This document shows, piece by piece, positions 46,425 to 55,808 of a stretch of DNA of 64,000 bases; the stretch's first letter is position 1; every line of letters starts with the position of its first letter. Under the pieces are notes generated by a model that was not told the origin of the DNA, did no database searches, and saw only the letters and a program-made list of their open reading frames with translations. The DNA is from Bacteroides muris (ex Afrizal et al. 2022). GTDB lineage: Bacteria > Bacteroidota > Bacteroidia > Bacteroidales > Bacteroidaceae. The stretch spans positions 1 through 64,000 of the forward strand of contig NZ_SRYZ01000018.1 of assembly GCF_004793475.1 (NCBI RefSeq). The letters are read 5' to 3'. The position numbers and the translations under genes were made by a program.

Positions 46425-46913
46425 ATGCAGAACAGACAGCTATACAGAGACATTTCGCTTCGTCCGAAAACCACGCAGTTCTTCATTGATGAGCTGCCTT
46501 TGTTGTTTGTGGCTATAACAGGCTTGGTCTATGGCGGTATGGATGACGCGCCCCTTGGCTCTATCGCCACCCTCTTTGCCATGCTTCTTTCCCTCTACTT
46601 GGCCTACCGGCTCATCTATCTGAAACGGATACGCTACCATATCGGGAGCGAACAACTGACGGCAGCGCATGGCGTGTTCCAACGCAGCACAGGTTATATC
46701 GAACTGTACCGTGTAGTAGATTTTCACGAACACCAGACCCTGTTACAACAGATTTTCGGACTGAAAACGGTAACGGTACTCTCTATGGACAGGACCACAC
46801 CCAAGCTGGCTCTGATTGGCTTGCCCAAACAGACAGCCATCGTGGAACTTATCAGGGAACGTGTTGAGTTTAACAAAAAAAGAAAAGGCATTTATGAAAT
46901 CACCAATCATTAA
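46425..46913 (+). CDS. bPH2-type PH-domain membrane protein
   Basis: 162 residues. Two membrane helices (about 18-38 and 42-62) are followed by a bacterial PH domain (bPH2/YdbS-like) with YHIGSEQLTAAHGVFQRSTG and IELYRVVDFHEHQTLLQQIFG, the family core. It is probably an inner-membrane protein facing the cytoplasm. Its 3' end overlaps the next start by 20 bp, implying translational coupling to the secreted protein that follows. Confidence 0.8.
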   Translation: MQNRQLYRDISLRPKTTQFFIDELPLLFVAITGLVYGGMDDAPLGSIATLFAMLLSLYLAYRLIYLKRIRYHIGSEQLTAAHGVFQRSTGYIELYRVVDFHEHQTLLQQIFGLKTVTVLSMDRTTPKLALIGLPKQTAIVELIRERVEFNKKRKGIYEITNH

Positions 46914-47583
46914 AATAGCGATGCTCCTATTCGGCATCATCTTGTCTGTCACGGTGAAGGCGCAGATTGTCACGACCAACCCGTTGGAATATGTGGCATT
47001 AGCAGAAGGCAACGAACTGATTCTCGCCAAGGTCAGAGACCAGATGGACGGACAGAAGAAAACCGCCCTTTTGCAGAACACCATTGCCGCAGAGTTCGAG
47101 CAGATGCGCCAGTGGGAAAAGAAATACAACAGCTACCTTAAAACGGCAAGCGGATTCGCCTCTTCCATCAAAGCCTGCACCCATCTGTACAATGACGGTG
47201 TGAGGATTTTCATCACACTGGGCAAGTTGAAAAATGCCGTAAATGACAATCCGCAAGGCATTGTGGCTTCCATTAGCATGAACAATCTCTACATAGAGAC
47301 AGCGACCGAACTTGTAACCGTATTCTCCCTGCTCCGTGATGCCGTGGCCAAGGGCGGCAAGGAGAATATGCTCACTGGAGCGGAACGGAGCCAGACCTTA
47401 TGGGCATTGAACGACCAGCTCTCCTCATTTCAGAAAAAGCTCAATCTGCTCTACCTGAGCATCCGCACCTACACGATGACCGATGTATGGAACAATGCCA
47501 CCGCAGGGATGCTGGACCGGAACAACGGAGAAATCGCACAGATAGCGATGCGAAGATGGCGCAGGGCGGCTACAATCAGATAA
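46894..47583 (+). CDS. Secreted helical transfer protein, VirB5-like
   Basis: 229 residues from the ATG that starts the signal peptide (SPIIKIAMLLFGIILSVTVKA); the longer frame to 46816 is masked by the previous gene. The mature protein is helical, and its end IAQIAMRRWRRA has the A-x-x-R-W signature shared with 7414-8145, 8168-8926 and 47600-48280. Probably a periplasmic or pilus-associated T4SS subunit. Confidence 0.75.
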   Translation: MKSPIIKIAMLLFGIILSVTVKAQIVTTNPLEYVALAEGNELILAKVRDQMDGQKKTALLQNTIAAEFEQMRQWEKKYNSYLKTASGFASSIKACTHLYNDGVRIFITLGKLKNAVNDNPQGIVASISMNNLYIETATELVTVFSLLRDAVAKGGKENMLTGAERSQTLWALNDQLSSFQKKLNLLYLSIRTYTMTDVWNNATAGMLDRNNGEIAQIAMRRWRRAATIR

Positions 47584-47599
47584 AAACAGAGAGAATGCA

Positions 47600-48280
47600 A
47601 TGAGACGGACAATCTTCATAACAATCCTCCTGATGTGTATGGGCATAAAAGTCCACGCACAGTTAGACCCTACCCTTACCGGAATGGTTCTGATATACAC
47701 CGAAAAGGCAAAGAAAACCTTGAAGAACCAGGAAAAAGTCATGCTACTCCAAACCACCGGCCACATCTGGACAAAGGAAGAGGTGAAAGCCGTCACCGAC
47801 TTGCAAAGGGAGTTCAACGACTATCTGGATTCGTTCCGTTCGGTTGTCAGCTATGCCGCCCAGATATACGGCTTCTACCACGAGATAACGCATTTGACAG
47901 AGAATATGGGCGAGTTCACCGGGCAACTCAAAAACTCTCCGACAAACGCCTTGGCGGTTGCGTTGTCCACAAACCGGAATAAAATATACAGAGAATTGAC
48001 ATACAATTCCATAGAGATAATCAACGATATACGGACGGTTTGCCTGTCGGACAACAAGATGACGGAGAAAGAACGGATGGAAATCGTGTTCGGCATCCGC
48101 CCCAAGCTGCAACTGATGAACAAGAAACTGCAACGGCTGTCGATTGCGGTCAAGTACACCTCCATGGGCGATATATGGGCAGAAATCAGCGAAGAGGCAC
48201 GCCCGAAAGCCAATAAGGTGGAAATCGCCCGATCTGCCATAAGACGGTGGAAACGGAGCGGCAAAGCCGGAGCTTATTAG
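47600..48280 (+). CDS. Secreted helical transfer protein, VirB5-like
   Basis: 226 residues. Signal peptide ends at MGIKVHAQ. The mature protein is helical with a central ALSTNRNKIYRELTYNSIEI and ends EIARSAIRRWKRSGK, the shared A-x-x-R-W signature. It resembles the gene just upstream in length and layout, so the two may be an old tandem duplication. Function is inferred from architecture only. Confidence 0.75.
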   Translation: MRRTIFITILLMCMGIKVHAQLDPTLTGMVLIYTEKAKKTLKNQEKVMLLQTTGHIWTKEEVKAVTDLQREFNDYLDSFRSVVSYAAQIYGFYHEITHLTENMGEFTGQLKNSPTNALAVALSTNRNKIYRELTYNSIEIINDIRTVCLSDNKMTEKERMEIVFGIRPKLQLMNKKLQRLSIAVKYTSMGDIWAEISEEARPKANKVEIARSAIRRWKRSGKAGAY

Positions 48281-48303
48281 AATAACGAATAAAACATAAG
48301 AAT

Positions 48304-48975
48304 ATGGGATTTTGGAGTTCATTATTAAAAACCGGCGGTAAAGCCATATCATACGGTGGCAAGGCAACTGTCGCTACCGGGAAAAGTGTAGGCAACGCTG
48401 TGCTGCACCCCTCACAAACACTGCGTGGAGCAGGAAGTGCGTTGAAGACAGCCACTGTCGGAGGTGCTGTCGGTTATGTCGGTTGGGAGAAACTGACCAC
48501 GGACAAGAGCGTGGTGCGTATCGTGAGCGATGCTGTCATAGGCGAGGAAGCCACCAATGCCATCAGCGGTACAGCCAAGGCAGCCGGGGACAAAGTAAGC
48601 CAGCTTACCGACAAGGCAGAGCAGACCATGGCCAATGTAAACCAGGCGACAAGCAACATCTCATCCACTCTCAACGGAGCATCCACCTTCTTGGGTAATG
48701 TTTCCAATGGGAACGGCGGCAATATGCTGGGCAACTTCTTCAGCAACCTTGCAAACGGCAAGGTATCGGGAATGAGCATTGCCGGACTGATTGCCGGAGC
48801 GTTTTTGGTATTCGGCCGTTTCGGATGGCTCGGCAAGATTGCCGGTGCCTTCCTGATGATGATGACCATCGGCAATCACGCCAACCTGCTGCAAGAAACC
48901 ACAGTCGCCAACGCACCCCGACAGACACCCTCACAACAGGAAGAACAGACCCATAACGGAGAAATGAGAAGATAA
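48304..48975 (+). CDS. Gly/Ala-rich membrane protein
   Basis: 223 residues. A basic, glycine-rich start (LLKTGGKAISYGGKATVATG) and an Ala/Thr/Ser-rich helical middle precede two close hydrophobic segments (about residues 158-176 and 180-195, SIAGLIAGAFLVFGRFG). No signal peptide and no known domain. It lies in the transfer operon between secreted proteins and an M23-like protein, so a membrane or channel role is plausible. Confidence 0.65.
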   Translation: MGFWSSLLKTGGKAISYGGKATVATGKSVGNAVLHPSQTLRGAGSALKTATVGGAVGYVGWEKLTTDKSVVRIVSDAVIGEEATNAISGTAKAAGDKVSQLTDKAEQTMANVNQATSNISSTLNGASTFLGNVSNGNGGNMLGNFFSNLANGKVSGMSIAGLIAGAFLVFGRFGWLGKIAGAFLMMMTIGNHANLLQETTVANAPRQTPSQQEEQTHNGEMRR

Positions 48976-49003
48976 CATCCACGAAAACAATATTGCAACA
49001 ACA

Positions 49004-49834
49004 ATGAAATATACGGAAGAAATGATTTTACATTCCCAAAGCGGCTACTGTATGCCCTTCGAGGAAGACAAAAATAAAGAAGTAACCTTGTCAAAGGAGT
49101 ACGGTGAACAGAAAGATGCCATAACCGGAGAAACTTCCTTTAATCACGGCATAGACTTTAATGCCGGTCACCGCCCTTTGGCGGCAGTGGCCAGCGGTGT
49201 CGTATCGAGCATCGGTACGGACAAGGAATGTGGCGTGTATATTGTCATACGCTACGGTAAATACGAAGTGACCTATGCGCATCTTGCCAATATATTCATC
49301 CGTTTCGGGCAAAAGGTAAAGGCCGGTCAGACGGTAGCCATCAGTGGAAGCGACCTTCACATGAAGGTGGCGTTTGACGGAGAAGAACTGAATCCGATAG
49401 AGTTCCTGACCATGCTCTACGGCAATATCCAGGCATTTCGCAAAGCCGGGCACGAAGCCACCCACGAATTTATCCAATTTGACGGTGAGATGAAGACAAG
49501 ATACGACCGTGACAAGGAAGAAATCGAGGAACTGATGATCCGTTTCCTGCCGGTCTATATGGAAGACCTGTTCCGTGGAGCGTACACCGTACCCGAATAC
49601 ACCGAGCAATCGCTGCGGAACGTGTTTGCAGTGGGTGCCACCAAAAATTATTTCTTTGAGACGATGCCGAGCATGGCAAATCCTCTTGGTATCGGCAGCC
49701 GTGCCCTGCCGTTGGCAAGCAAGGTACAGAATCTCCTGATAGCGGATTTCCTGAATTACCTTGCCCTCAGGCACAATGTCTATCTCTCCACCATGGGCGA
49801 GGAAGTAAAAAAAAACTTCAATCCGAGGCCATAG
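49004..49834 (+). CDS. M23-like protein with altered zinc site, 5' part of a frameshifted gene
   Basis: 276 residues, no signal peptide. The LytM/M23-like domain (about 20-130) keeps the HxxxD motif (SFNHGIDFNAG) but has SDLHMKV where active enzymes have HLH, so one zinc-binding His is Asp and the enzyme is probably inactive or structural. The frame ends just after a nine-A run (49807-49815). One frame over, reading continues as KKLQSEAIASSGIIDPLEEL into 49858-50139. So the gene is either broken by an A-run indel or expressed by slippage as one protein of about 378 residues. Confidence 0.75.
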   Translation: MKYTEEMILHSQSGYCMPFEEDKNKEVTLSKEYGEQKDAITGETSFNHGIDFNAGHRPLAAVASGVVSSIGTDKECGVYIVIRYGKYEVTYAHLANIFIRFGQKVKAGQTVAISGSDLHMKVAFDGEELNPIEFLTMLYGNIQAFRKAGHEATHEFIQFDGEMKTRYDRDKEEIEELMIRFLPVYMEDLFRGAYTVPEYTEQSLRNVFAVGATKNYFFETMPSMANPLGIGSRALPLASKVQNLLIADFLNYLALRHNVYLSTMGEEVKKNFNPRP

Positions 49835-49857
49835 CGAGCAGTGGAATCATTGACCCT

Positions 49858-50139
49858 TTGGAAGAATTGGAGATCGATGTGCAGAGTTTTGACATTCCGA
49901 GAGTCGTGTCCGTCTATCCCGACCGTGCCGGAGTCCGATGGTGGACAAAGGCCTGGTTCAACAATCGGGAGGAAGGCGAACTTTCAGTAGAGATAGACCG
50001 GAACAATGCCATCCGTTTCATTCAGGACAGGATAGAAAAGGATGAATGGTTAGAGGAGTTCTTTCCCAAACAGATGGAGATATACCATAACGCCATAGAG
50101 CAGACCAAAGAACAGCTTTTGAACCAATTGAATTATTAG
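49858..50139 (+). CDS. 3' part of the frameshifted M23-like gene
   Basis: 93 residues if started at TTG 49858, but the frame is open back to the nine-A run at 49807-49815 and fuses in the -1 frame to the preceding protein. It encodes an acidic, mixed alpha/beta segment (VVSVYPDRAGVRWWTKAWF, KDEWLEEFFPKQMEIYHNAI). No ATG lies at its head, supporting the view that it is not an independent gene. Codon use is that of the backbone. Confidence 0.6.
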   Translation: MEELEIDVQSFDIPRVVSVYPDRAGVRWWTKAWFNNREEGELSVEIDRNNAIRFIQDRIEKDEWLEEFFPKQMEIYHNAIEQTKEQLLNQLNY

Positions 50140-50142
50140 AAT

Positions 50143-51984
50143 ATGGGCGAAATCAGACATACAGAGCGTTTTGCAGAGATAGAAAGGATATTCGGTGACT
50201 ACTTCAATTGCCACCTTGCCCCTGTCATGCGTGACACGCAAAGCTATCTCAACCGCAAGCAGGTGGAGGAAATGGCGGAATACTCTACCAGTGCAGCCGG
50301 TATTCTCAGTTCGATGGCAGCCGCCAATAATCCGATGATCGATCCGTACCAGACACTGAAAATAACAGGAGAATGGAACTCCAAGACTACGGAAGACTAT
50401 TTGGCGATGGTCAAGGACAAAATTTCCGGCAACAAGGATATGCAGACCGACCTGGCGATGATGGCCGGCGAATGGCGTTCCGCTGTAATCGGAGAAATCG
50501 GCAGGGATCGTTATGACACATTATCCGGACAATTAGGATGCGACCTTGCCTACGCCTACACGAATTACCGTATGGAACAACTGATGATAGACAGGTTGGT
50601 CAAGGAACGTATGCCCAAGTCATCGGCAGACTACATCATCCGCAAAGCCGCACAGAATACGCTGTTAGGCTTGTCAGCGACACTGGGCCAATCACCGCTT
50701 GCCGCCGAGATCGAGCAACGTGGCGAAGCGGCCTACAAGCCTTCCAAATTAGAAAAAGGGACAAGCCGTGTCATCGGTGCAGGGATTGACGCCCTCTCTT
50801 TAGGCGGTGTGGGCAGTTGGACGAGCTTCGCAAAGTTTGTCGGAGTGGATCTGGCTTTTTCCGCATTGACACCTTCCCAAGACAATAAAGGAAACGGGCA
50901 ATCGGTGGAGGATTGTATCAGTAAAGGCGTGTTTGGAAGCGAAGCCAACGTCTTTGCGGATTTCCGCAAACAAGCCAGGAGCATACAGAAGGACGAGAAT
51001 CCGTACATCATCGCTACCAACGAGCGACTGGCCAAGAAGATTCCCATTGAAACTTTTGATTTTACGAAATGGATGAGTGAGCATACGATAACAAGCAAAC
51101 CCATGTGGAGTTTGGCTGACGAAAAGAAAAACGAGGAACGGTATAAGAATATACCTTTGGTGATTATGCCGGAATACCGGGAAGCCTATCTAAATAGTTT
51201 AGAACAGAAGCAAAATAAGGGAAGTGAAGAATCTGCATCTACCGAAATAGCAAAACAGGAAGTTCAAAACACTACCGAGCAAGCTGTTACTCAACAAATA
51301 GAGGAAAGTGAAATGTCGGGACAATCGCATTCGGAGGCAATTACGCAAGAAGAACAAGGACAACAAACGGTACAATCCGACACCCGCACCAACGAAAACG
51401 GCTGGAACGGACTGTTCTCCTCCTTGGGATTGAACGGCATGGGTGATATAGGCAGAAACTTAGGCTATGTGTTCTCCATGCTGCCCGACATCCTGGTAGG
51501 AATGTTTACAGGCAGGACGAAATCTTTGGATATAGGAGACAACATCGTACCTATGGCAAGCGTCTTAGCCGGCTTGTTTGTCAAGAACCCCGTCCTAAAA
51601 ATGCTGATGATTGGATTGGGCGGTGCCAATCTGTTGAACAAGGCAGGACATGAAGCTATTGACTGGAAACGGAATGAGGGTAACAGCAGGCCTGTATCGG
51701 AAAACAGCCCTGTACAATACCGTAGCTATCCGGATGAACCGCTCAATCCGCGCATCTCCAATCCGATATTGAAAGGCAACAACCTGATAGCGACAATAGA
51801 CCGTGTACCCTGTACCATCCAGCTACCCGAAAAGGTAACAGCCGCCTACCAAGCAGGAGCCTTGCCTCTCAACACCCTTGCAAACGCCATTCTCGCCAAG
51901 AGCGACCAGACCAGGGAGATGATGGAGCGCAACTTTGAGAATGGAGAACGGGAGACCATTATAAGAACCAGAGGAATACAATAA
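50143..51984 (+). CDS. Large helical element protein with C-terminal hydrophobic region
   Basis: 613 residues. The helical N-terminal 230 residues contain a catalogue of Met/Ala-rich segments (STSAAGILSSMAAANNPM). A glycine-rich central segment (IGAGIDALSLGGVGSWTSF), a Gln/Glu-rich linker (about 345-410) and hydrophobic helices (about 440-455, 468-500) follow. No export signal and no known domain. The linker's low complexity contrasts with the rest. Position suggests a transfer-associated membrane protein. Confidence 0.65.
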   Translation: MGEIRHTERFAEIERIFGDYFNCHLAPVMRDTQSYLNRKQVEEMAEYSTSAAGILSSMAAANNPMIDPYQTLKITGEWNSKTTEDYLAMVKDKISGNKDMQTDLAMMAGEWRSAVIGEIGRDRYDTLSGQLGCDLAYAYTNYRMEQLMIDRLVKERMPKSSADYIIRKAAQNTLLGLSATLGQSPLAAEIEQRGEAAYKPSKLEKGTSRVIGAGIDALSLGGVGSWTSFAKFVGVDLAFSALTPSQDNKGNGQSVEDCISKGVFGSEANVFADFRKQARSIQKDENPYIIATNERLAKKIPIETFDFTKWMSEHTITSKPMWSLADEKKNEERYKNIPLVIMPEYREAYLNSLEQKQNKGSEESASTEIAKQEVQNTTEQAVTQQIEESEMSGQSHSEAITQEEQGQQTVQSDTRTNENGWNGLFSSLGLNGMGDIGRNLGYVFSMLPDILVGMFTGRTKSLDIGDNIVPMASVLAGLFVKNPVLKMLMIGLGGANLLNKAGHEAIDWKRNEGNSRPVSENSPVQYRSYPDEPLNPRISNPILKGNNLIATIDRVPCTIQLPEKVTAAYQAGALPLNTLANAILAKSDQTREMMERNFENGERETIIRTRGIQ

Positions 51985-51997
51985 AAGACAAGCATAT

Positions 51998-53998
51998 ATG
52001 AAAGAGAAATCACAGTTTGAGAAAAATGCCTCCGACAAACAAGTGGAACTGCTCTCCAGAGCGTTAAACGGAGCGGTCAGTGCCGGTGGCCATTGGCTCA
52101 ACGCCACGGGCAAAGGATATCCGAAGTTTTATCCGAAAGGAGTTGCAGTCAGTCCGTTCAACGCCCTGTTCATGGCATTGCATTCGGACAAGACCGGAAG
52201 CAAGACCAACCTCTTCACCTTATACAGCGAAGCCAAGGCACGGGGAGAGTCTGTCCGGGAACACGAGAAAGGTGTGCCCTTCCTGTTCTACAACTGGAAC
52301 AAGTATGTAAACCGGAACAACCCCAACAACATCATTTCAAGAAACGACTACCAACAACTGCCTCCTGAAGAGAAGAACCGGTATAAGGGCATACACAACA
52401 GGGAGATTCGCACACTGTTCACCATAGACCAGACCCTGCTGCCCCTTGTTGACAAGAATGTATATGAGACCCTTGTGCAGAAACACGGCAACAGTGTGGA
52501 ACAAGGATTCGGAGAAAAGGAGCTGCGTGAATTGCTCCCCCGCTTCAATGCCTTTGTGCAAGCCATTTCCAAAAACATGGTGCCCGTCCGCACGGACGGA
52601 AGCGGCGTGGCACATTACGACAGTCAAAAGGATGCGGTTTACATTCCCCGTCAAAAGGATTTTGAACATTATACCGACTATGCACAAGAGACCTTGCGGC
52701 AGATCATAGCGGCTACCGGACACCAGCAACGCCTTGCCCGTGAAGGCATGGTGATGAAAAACGGAGTGCCACCCACCGAGGATGCCGTCAAGCAGGAACA
52801 TCTTATCTCCGAAATCGCTTCGGGTATCAAGATGCTGGAAATGGGACTGCCTGCACGCCTGTCGGATGAGAATATCGAGATGGTGGACTACTGGAGCCGG
52901 GAACTCAAAGAGAATCCCTGTCTAATTGATGCCATAGAGAGCGATGTGAACAATGCCTTGAAGGTCATACGCAAGGCGGAACGAGGCGAGAAAATCGAAT
53001 ATGCCACCTATCGTAACCACCGGCAGACCGAGCGGATGCAGGAGCAGATGCCCAAGCATTTCTTCGTGGCTGACGAGATCAAGAAACACCCCGACAAGGA
53101 TAACAAGACCATCGTGTTGGTCATAGACCGACAGGGAAAGAGTGCCGATGTCATCTTGCCTGCCGGCGCATCCTTGGAGGTGAACAACGAGATAAAGGGC
53201 ATGAACAAACAGCGCATACAGTCTGCCCTGCAGAAAAGCGGCATTGAGCATGTCCGCTTCTACAATCCAGACGGAGCATTGGGGTATCGTCCCGACGACC
53301 GCTATTTTGCCGAGAAGCAGATTGAGGTGGCAAGATTGAAGAGCTGGACTTTGGAAACGCTCTCCACCATCGACGCCCATCCTGCGGTAAAGCAAGCCTA
53401 TGACCTTGGCTTTGAGCAAATCCAGATGGTGCAGGACGACAAAAACCGTTGGGCATTGTATCTAAAACCCGAAGGCAAGTCCGGTTACAGCATCTATCCC
53501 GACAAGGATGACCTGAACCGTTTCTTCACCACCCTCAAGCAGTCGTTGGATAACATCGACAAGGTACGTGGCGAACTGGCGAAGAAATACTATGCCTTGG
53601 CGGAGAACAAACCCGAACTGAAGGTGGATCTGTTCCACACATCGGACGAGCGCATCGACCTGAACCGCATCCAGCGTGTGGCCGTGTTCAAGACCAAGAA
53701 CGGTGCGATACTCTGCGCTCCCACCATAGACAATCAGAAGCCACAGCCCCGAAGTGTCACGCCACAACAATGGCAACGGATGTGGCTTGCCGAAGACCGG
53801 AACAGCTTCAAGCAGCATTTGGCTGCAACACTCTTTGCGGATCTGCTGAACAAGAGCCAATCACAGGAGCAGACCTCTTCCGAGAAACAGGAAGAAGAGG
53901 AGGAGGCAAAAGTCGGCCGGAAAGAGGAAATCAAGCCTGAACAGCCTAAAGAGGAAGTCGAGGAACAGGAAGAGGTATCACGAGGTATGCACCGATAA
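51998..53998 (+). CDS. ArdC-like protein with degenerate metallopeptidase motif
   Basis: 666 residues. The N-terminal ArdC-like region (NATGKGYPKFYPKGVAVSPF, NALFMALHSDKTGSKTNLFT) and central zincin-like region parallel the protein at 56423-58135. Where that one has WHEMTHSTG, this one has RQIIAATGHQQRL, so the HExxH zinc motif is lost. The C-terminal domain (KKHPDKDNKTIVLVIDRQGK onward) is separate, followed by a very acidic tail ending SRGMHR. ArdC-type proteins bind ssDNA and can protect incoming DNA from restriction; this copy may bind DNA without proteolysis. Confidence 0.7.
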   Translation: MKEKSQFEKNASDKQVELLSRALNGAVSAGGHWLNATGKGYPKFYPKGVAVSPFNALFMALHSDKTGSKTNLFTLYSEAKARGESVREHEKGVPFLFYNWNKYVNRNNPNNIISRNDYQQLPPEEKNRYKGIHNREIRTLFTIDQTLLPLVDKNVYETLVQKHGNSVEQGFGEKELRELLPRFNAFVQAISKNMVPVRTDGSGVAHYDSQKDAVYIPRQKDFEHYTDYAQETLRQIIAATGHQQRLAREGMVMKNGVPPTEDAVKQEHLISEIASGIKMLEMGLPARLSDENIEMVDYWSRELKENPCLIDAIESDVNNALKVIRKAERGEKIEYATYRNHRQTERMQEQMPKHFFVADEIKKHPDKDNKTIVLVIDRQGKSADVILPAGASLEVNNEIKGMNKQRIQSALQKSGIEHVRFYNPDGALGYRPDDRYFAEKQIEVARLKSWTLETLSTIDAHPAVKQAYDLGFEQIQMVQDDKNRWALYLKPEGKSGYSIYPDKDDLNRFFTTLKQSLDNIDKVRGELAKKYYALAENKPELKVDLFHTSDERIDLNRIQRVAVFKTKNGAILCAPTIDNQKPQPRSVTPQQWQRMWLAEDRNSFKQHLAATLFADLLNKSQSQEQTSSEKQEEEEEAKVGRKEEIKPEQPKEEVEEQEEVSRGMHR

Positions 53999-54010
53999 AC
54001 GAAACAGAAT

Positions 54011-55555
54011 ATGAGCAAGAACCAACAATACGCGGAACAATACGCCGATTTTGCGATGGAACAGATGCGCAAGTATGGCATTCCTGCCTCTGTGACCTTG
54101 GCGCAAGGCATATTGGAGAGCAGCAACGGACAAAGCCGTCTGGCCCTGAACGAGAACAACCATTTCGGCATCAAAGCCACTCCAAGATGGATTGCAGAGG
54201 GTGGCAAGTACGGATTATACACCGATGACAAGCCCAACGAAAAGTTTTGCAGTTATGACAGTGTGGGTGATTCTTACGAACACCACTCGAAGTTTCTGGT
54301 AGAGAACAAGCGGTATGACAAATGTTTCGCCTTGGCTTCCGATGACTATAAGGGCTGGACGGAAGGGCTTGCCAAGGCAGGATATGCCAGCGGCAGCAAT
54401 TATGCCAAAAGCCTGCAAAAAATCATCGAGGTCAACGGATTACAGAAGTACGACCGGATGGTGATGGCGGAAATGAAAACGCAGGGATTAGAGATCGGAC
54501 AAGAAATGAATGCCGATGCAAACAAGGAAGCGTATTCATTCCCTGTGGAGCGTGCGGAATTTATGTTTGTCACCTCTCCATTCGGTATGCGCACCGACCC
54601 GATGGATGCCGGCAAGCAACAGATGCACAAGGGTATCGACATCCGCTGCAAGGGATATGCGGTACTGGCGACTGAGAACAACGGCAAGGTGGTGGCCGTC
54701 AACCACAACGCAAATACCGCCGGAGGGAAGTCCATCACCATCGAATACCCAAGGAGCGACGGGAGCAAGGTGCAGAACACCTATATGCACCTGTCTTCTG
54801 TCGATGTCAAGGTGGGCGATACCGTCCAAGCCGGGCAGAAAGTCGGTGTTTCTGGGAATACCGGGACACGGACTACCGGCGAGCACCTGCATTTCGGGGT
54901 GACATTAGTTTCAGCGGATGGGCAGAAGCGGGATATGGACCCGGCTGTTTATCTGGCTGAGATTGCCGAAAAAGGCAATATCAAGTTACAAGCTCTGCAT
55001 AACGGGAATGACCTGCTGGCAAAATACAAGACGGAGGCAGTGGCCACTCCACAAGAAAGCAAGGCTCAAAGCCCTGAAGACTGGATGAAAAAGCTGCTCT
55101 CTTCGGAGGACAGCGGTGTCGGCTTATCGGGAACCAACGACCCGATTATGGATATGGTGGTCAAAGCCTTTTCTTCTCTGATGATGCTGGCAGTAGTCAT
55201 TGACAGTAAGGATGAAGAGGAACAGATAAGTGCCGTTTCCAAAATGGCCGATGAACGGAAAGTGGATTTGACCCCACTTTTGCCACACATGAAAACCTGC
55301 GCTCTCGTGGTTGGAGAGAATAACAAAGCCGTATTGCAGGCAGACAACGGCTCCATCCAATTCTCACGGGAGTTGAGTGCCAATGAGCTGAGCCGCCTGT
55401 CTGCCACGCTGAACAGTCCGGGACTCTCGGAAGAAAGCAAGCGTATGCGTGTGGCCGGGATGGTCAATGCCCTGGTGCTGTCGCAACAGGCTTCGCAGAA
55501 CTTCGAGCAGGGAATGTCGGAACAACAGAGCCGGGAGGAACAAATCAAGAGATAA
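54011..55555 (+). CDS. Two-domain peptidoglycan hydrolase (glucosaminidase + M23)
   Basis: 514 residues. Residues 5-155 form an N-acetylglucosaminidase (FlgJ/GH73-like) domain with ASVTLAQGILESSNGQSRLA (catalytic Glu in ILESS) and NNHFGIKA. Residues about 180-330 form an M23 domain with FVTSPFGMRTD, the zinc motifs MHKGIDI and GEHLHFG. A Gln/Ser-rich tail follows. No N-terminal signal is seen, so export may be through the T4SS itself. It should cut both glycan and peptide bonds, the VirB1-type role. Confidence 0.88.
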   Translation: MSKNQQYAEQYADFAMEQMRKYGIPASVTLAQGILESSNGQSRLALNENNHFGIKATPRWIAEGGKYGLYTDDKPNEKFCSYDSVGDSYEHHSKFLVENKRYDKCFALASDDYKGWTEGLAKAGYASGSNYAKSLQKIIEVNGLQKYDRMVMAEMKTQGLEIGQEMNADANKEAYSFPVERAEFMFVTSPFGMRTDPMDAGKQQMHKGIDIRCKGYAVLATENNGKVVAVNHNANTAGGKSITIEYPRSDGSKVQNTYMHLSSVDVKVGDTVQAGQKVGVSGNTGTRTTGEHLHFGVTLVSADGQKRDMDPAVYLAEIAEKGNIKLQALHNGNDLLAKYKTEAVATPQESKAQSPEDWMKKLLSSEDSGVGLSGTNDPIMDMVVKAFSSLMMLAVVIDSKDEEEQISAVSKMADERKVDLTPLLPHMKTCALVVGENNKAVLQADNGSIQFSRELSANELSRLSATLNSPGLSEESKRMRVAGMVNALVLSQQASQNFEQGMSEQQSREEQIKR

Positions 55556-55728
55556 TGAAACGCGTGATGATGGAAATAGGATTGTTGTTTGTCGGGTTGT
55601 CCATGGCAGCACTGCACACCCTCGTATGCTACAAGCTGTTCGGCTTGGTGGCGACACTCGTGATCATTGGGGTGCAGGTCGTCATCGCCATCGGGATAGC
55701 CTGGATTAAAATCCGTGCGCCCGACTAA
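55555..55728 (+). CDS. 57-residue double-TM protein
   Basis: The ATG overlaps the hydrolase stop (TAATG). The 57 residues form two hydrophobic helices (GLLFVGLSMAALHTLVCY and LVATLVIIGVQVVIAIGIAW) with a basic start and a short charged end. Likely a holin-like or small membrane partner of the hydrolase, by position only. Confidence 0.65.
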   Translation: MKRVMMEIGLLFVGLSMAALHTLVCYKLFGLVATLVIIGVQVVIAIGIAWIKIRAPD

Positions 55729-55808
55729 GACGGTTGCACAGGCAAGTGGTTCACATTTAACAGGATATTCCGGTCAAATGGTCTTGGTAAAATAAAACTA
55801 CAAGCAAT

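Noticed and set aside
49807..49815. Firm call of programmed ribosomal frameshifting
   Set aside because: The slippery heptamer is present, but no stimulatory structure was identified and a simple A-run indel explains it equally well.
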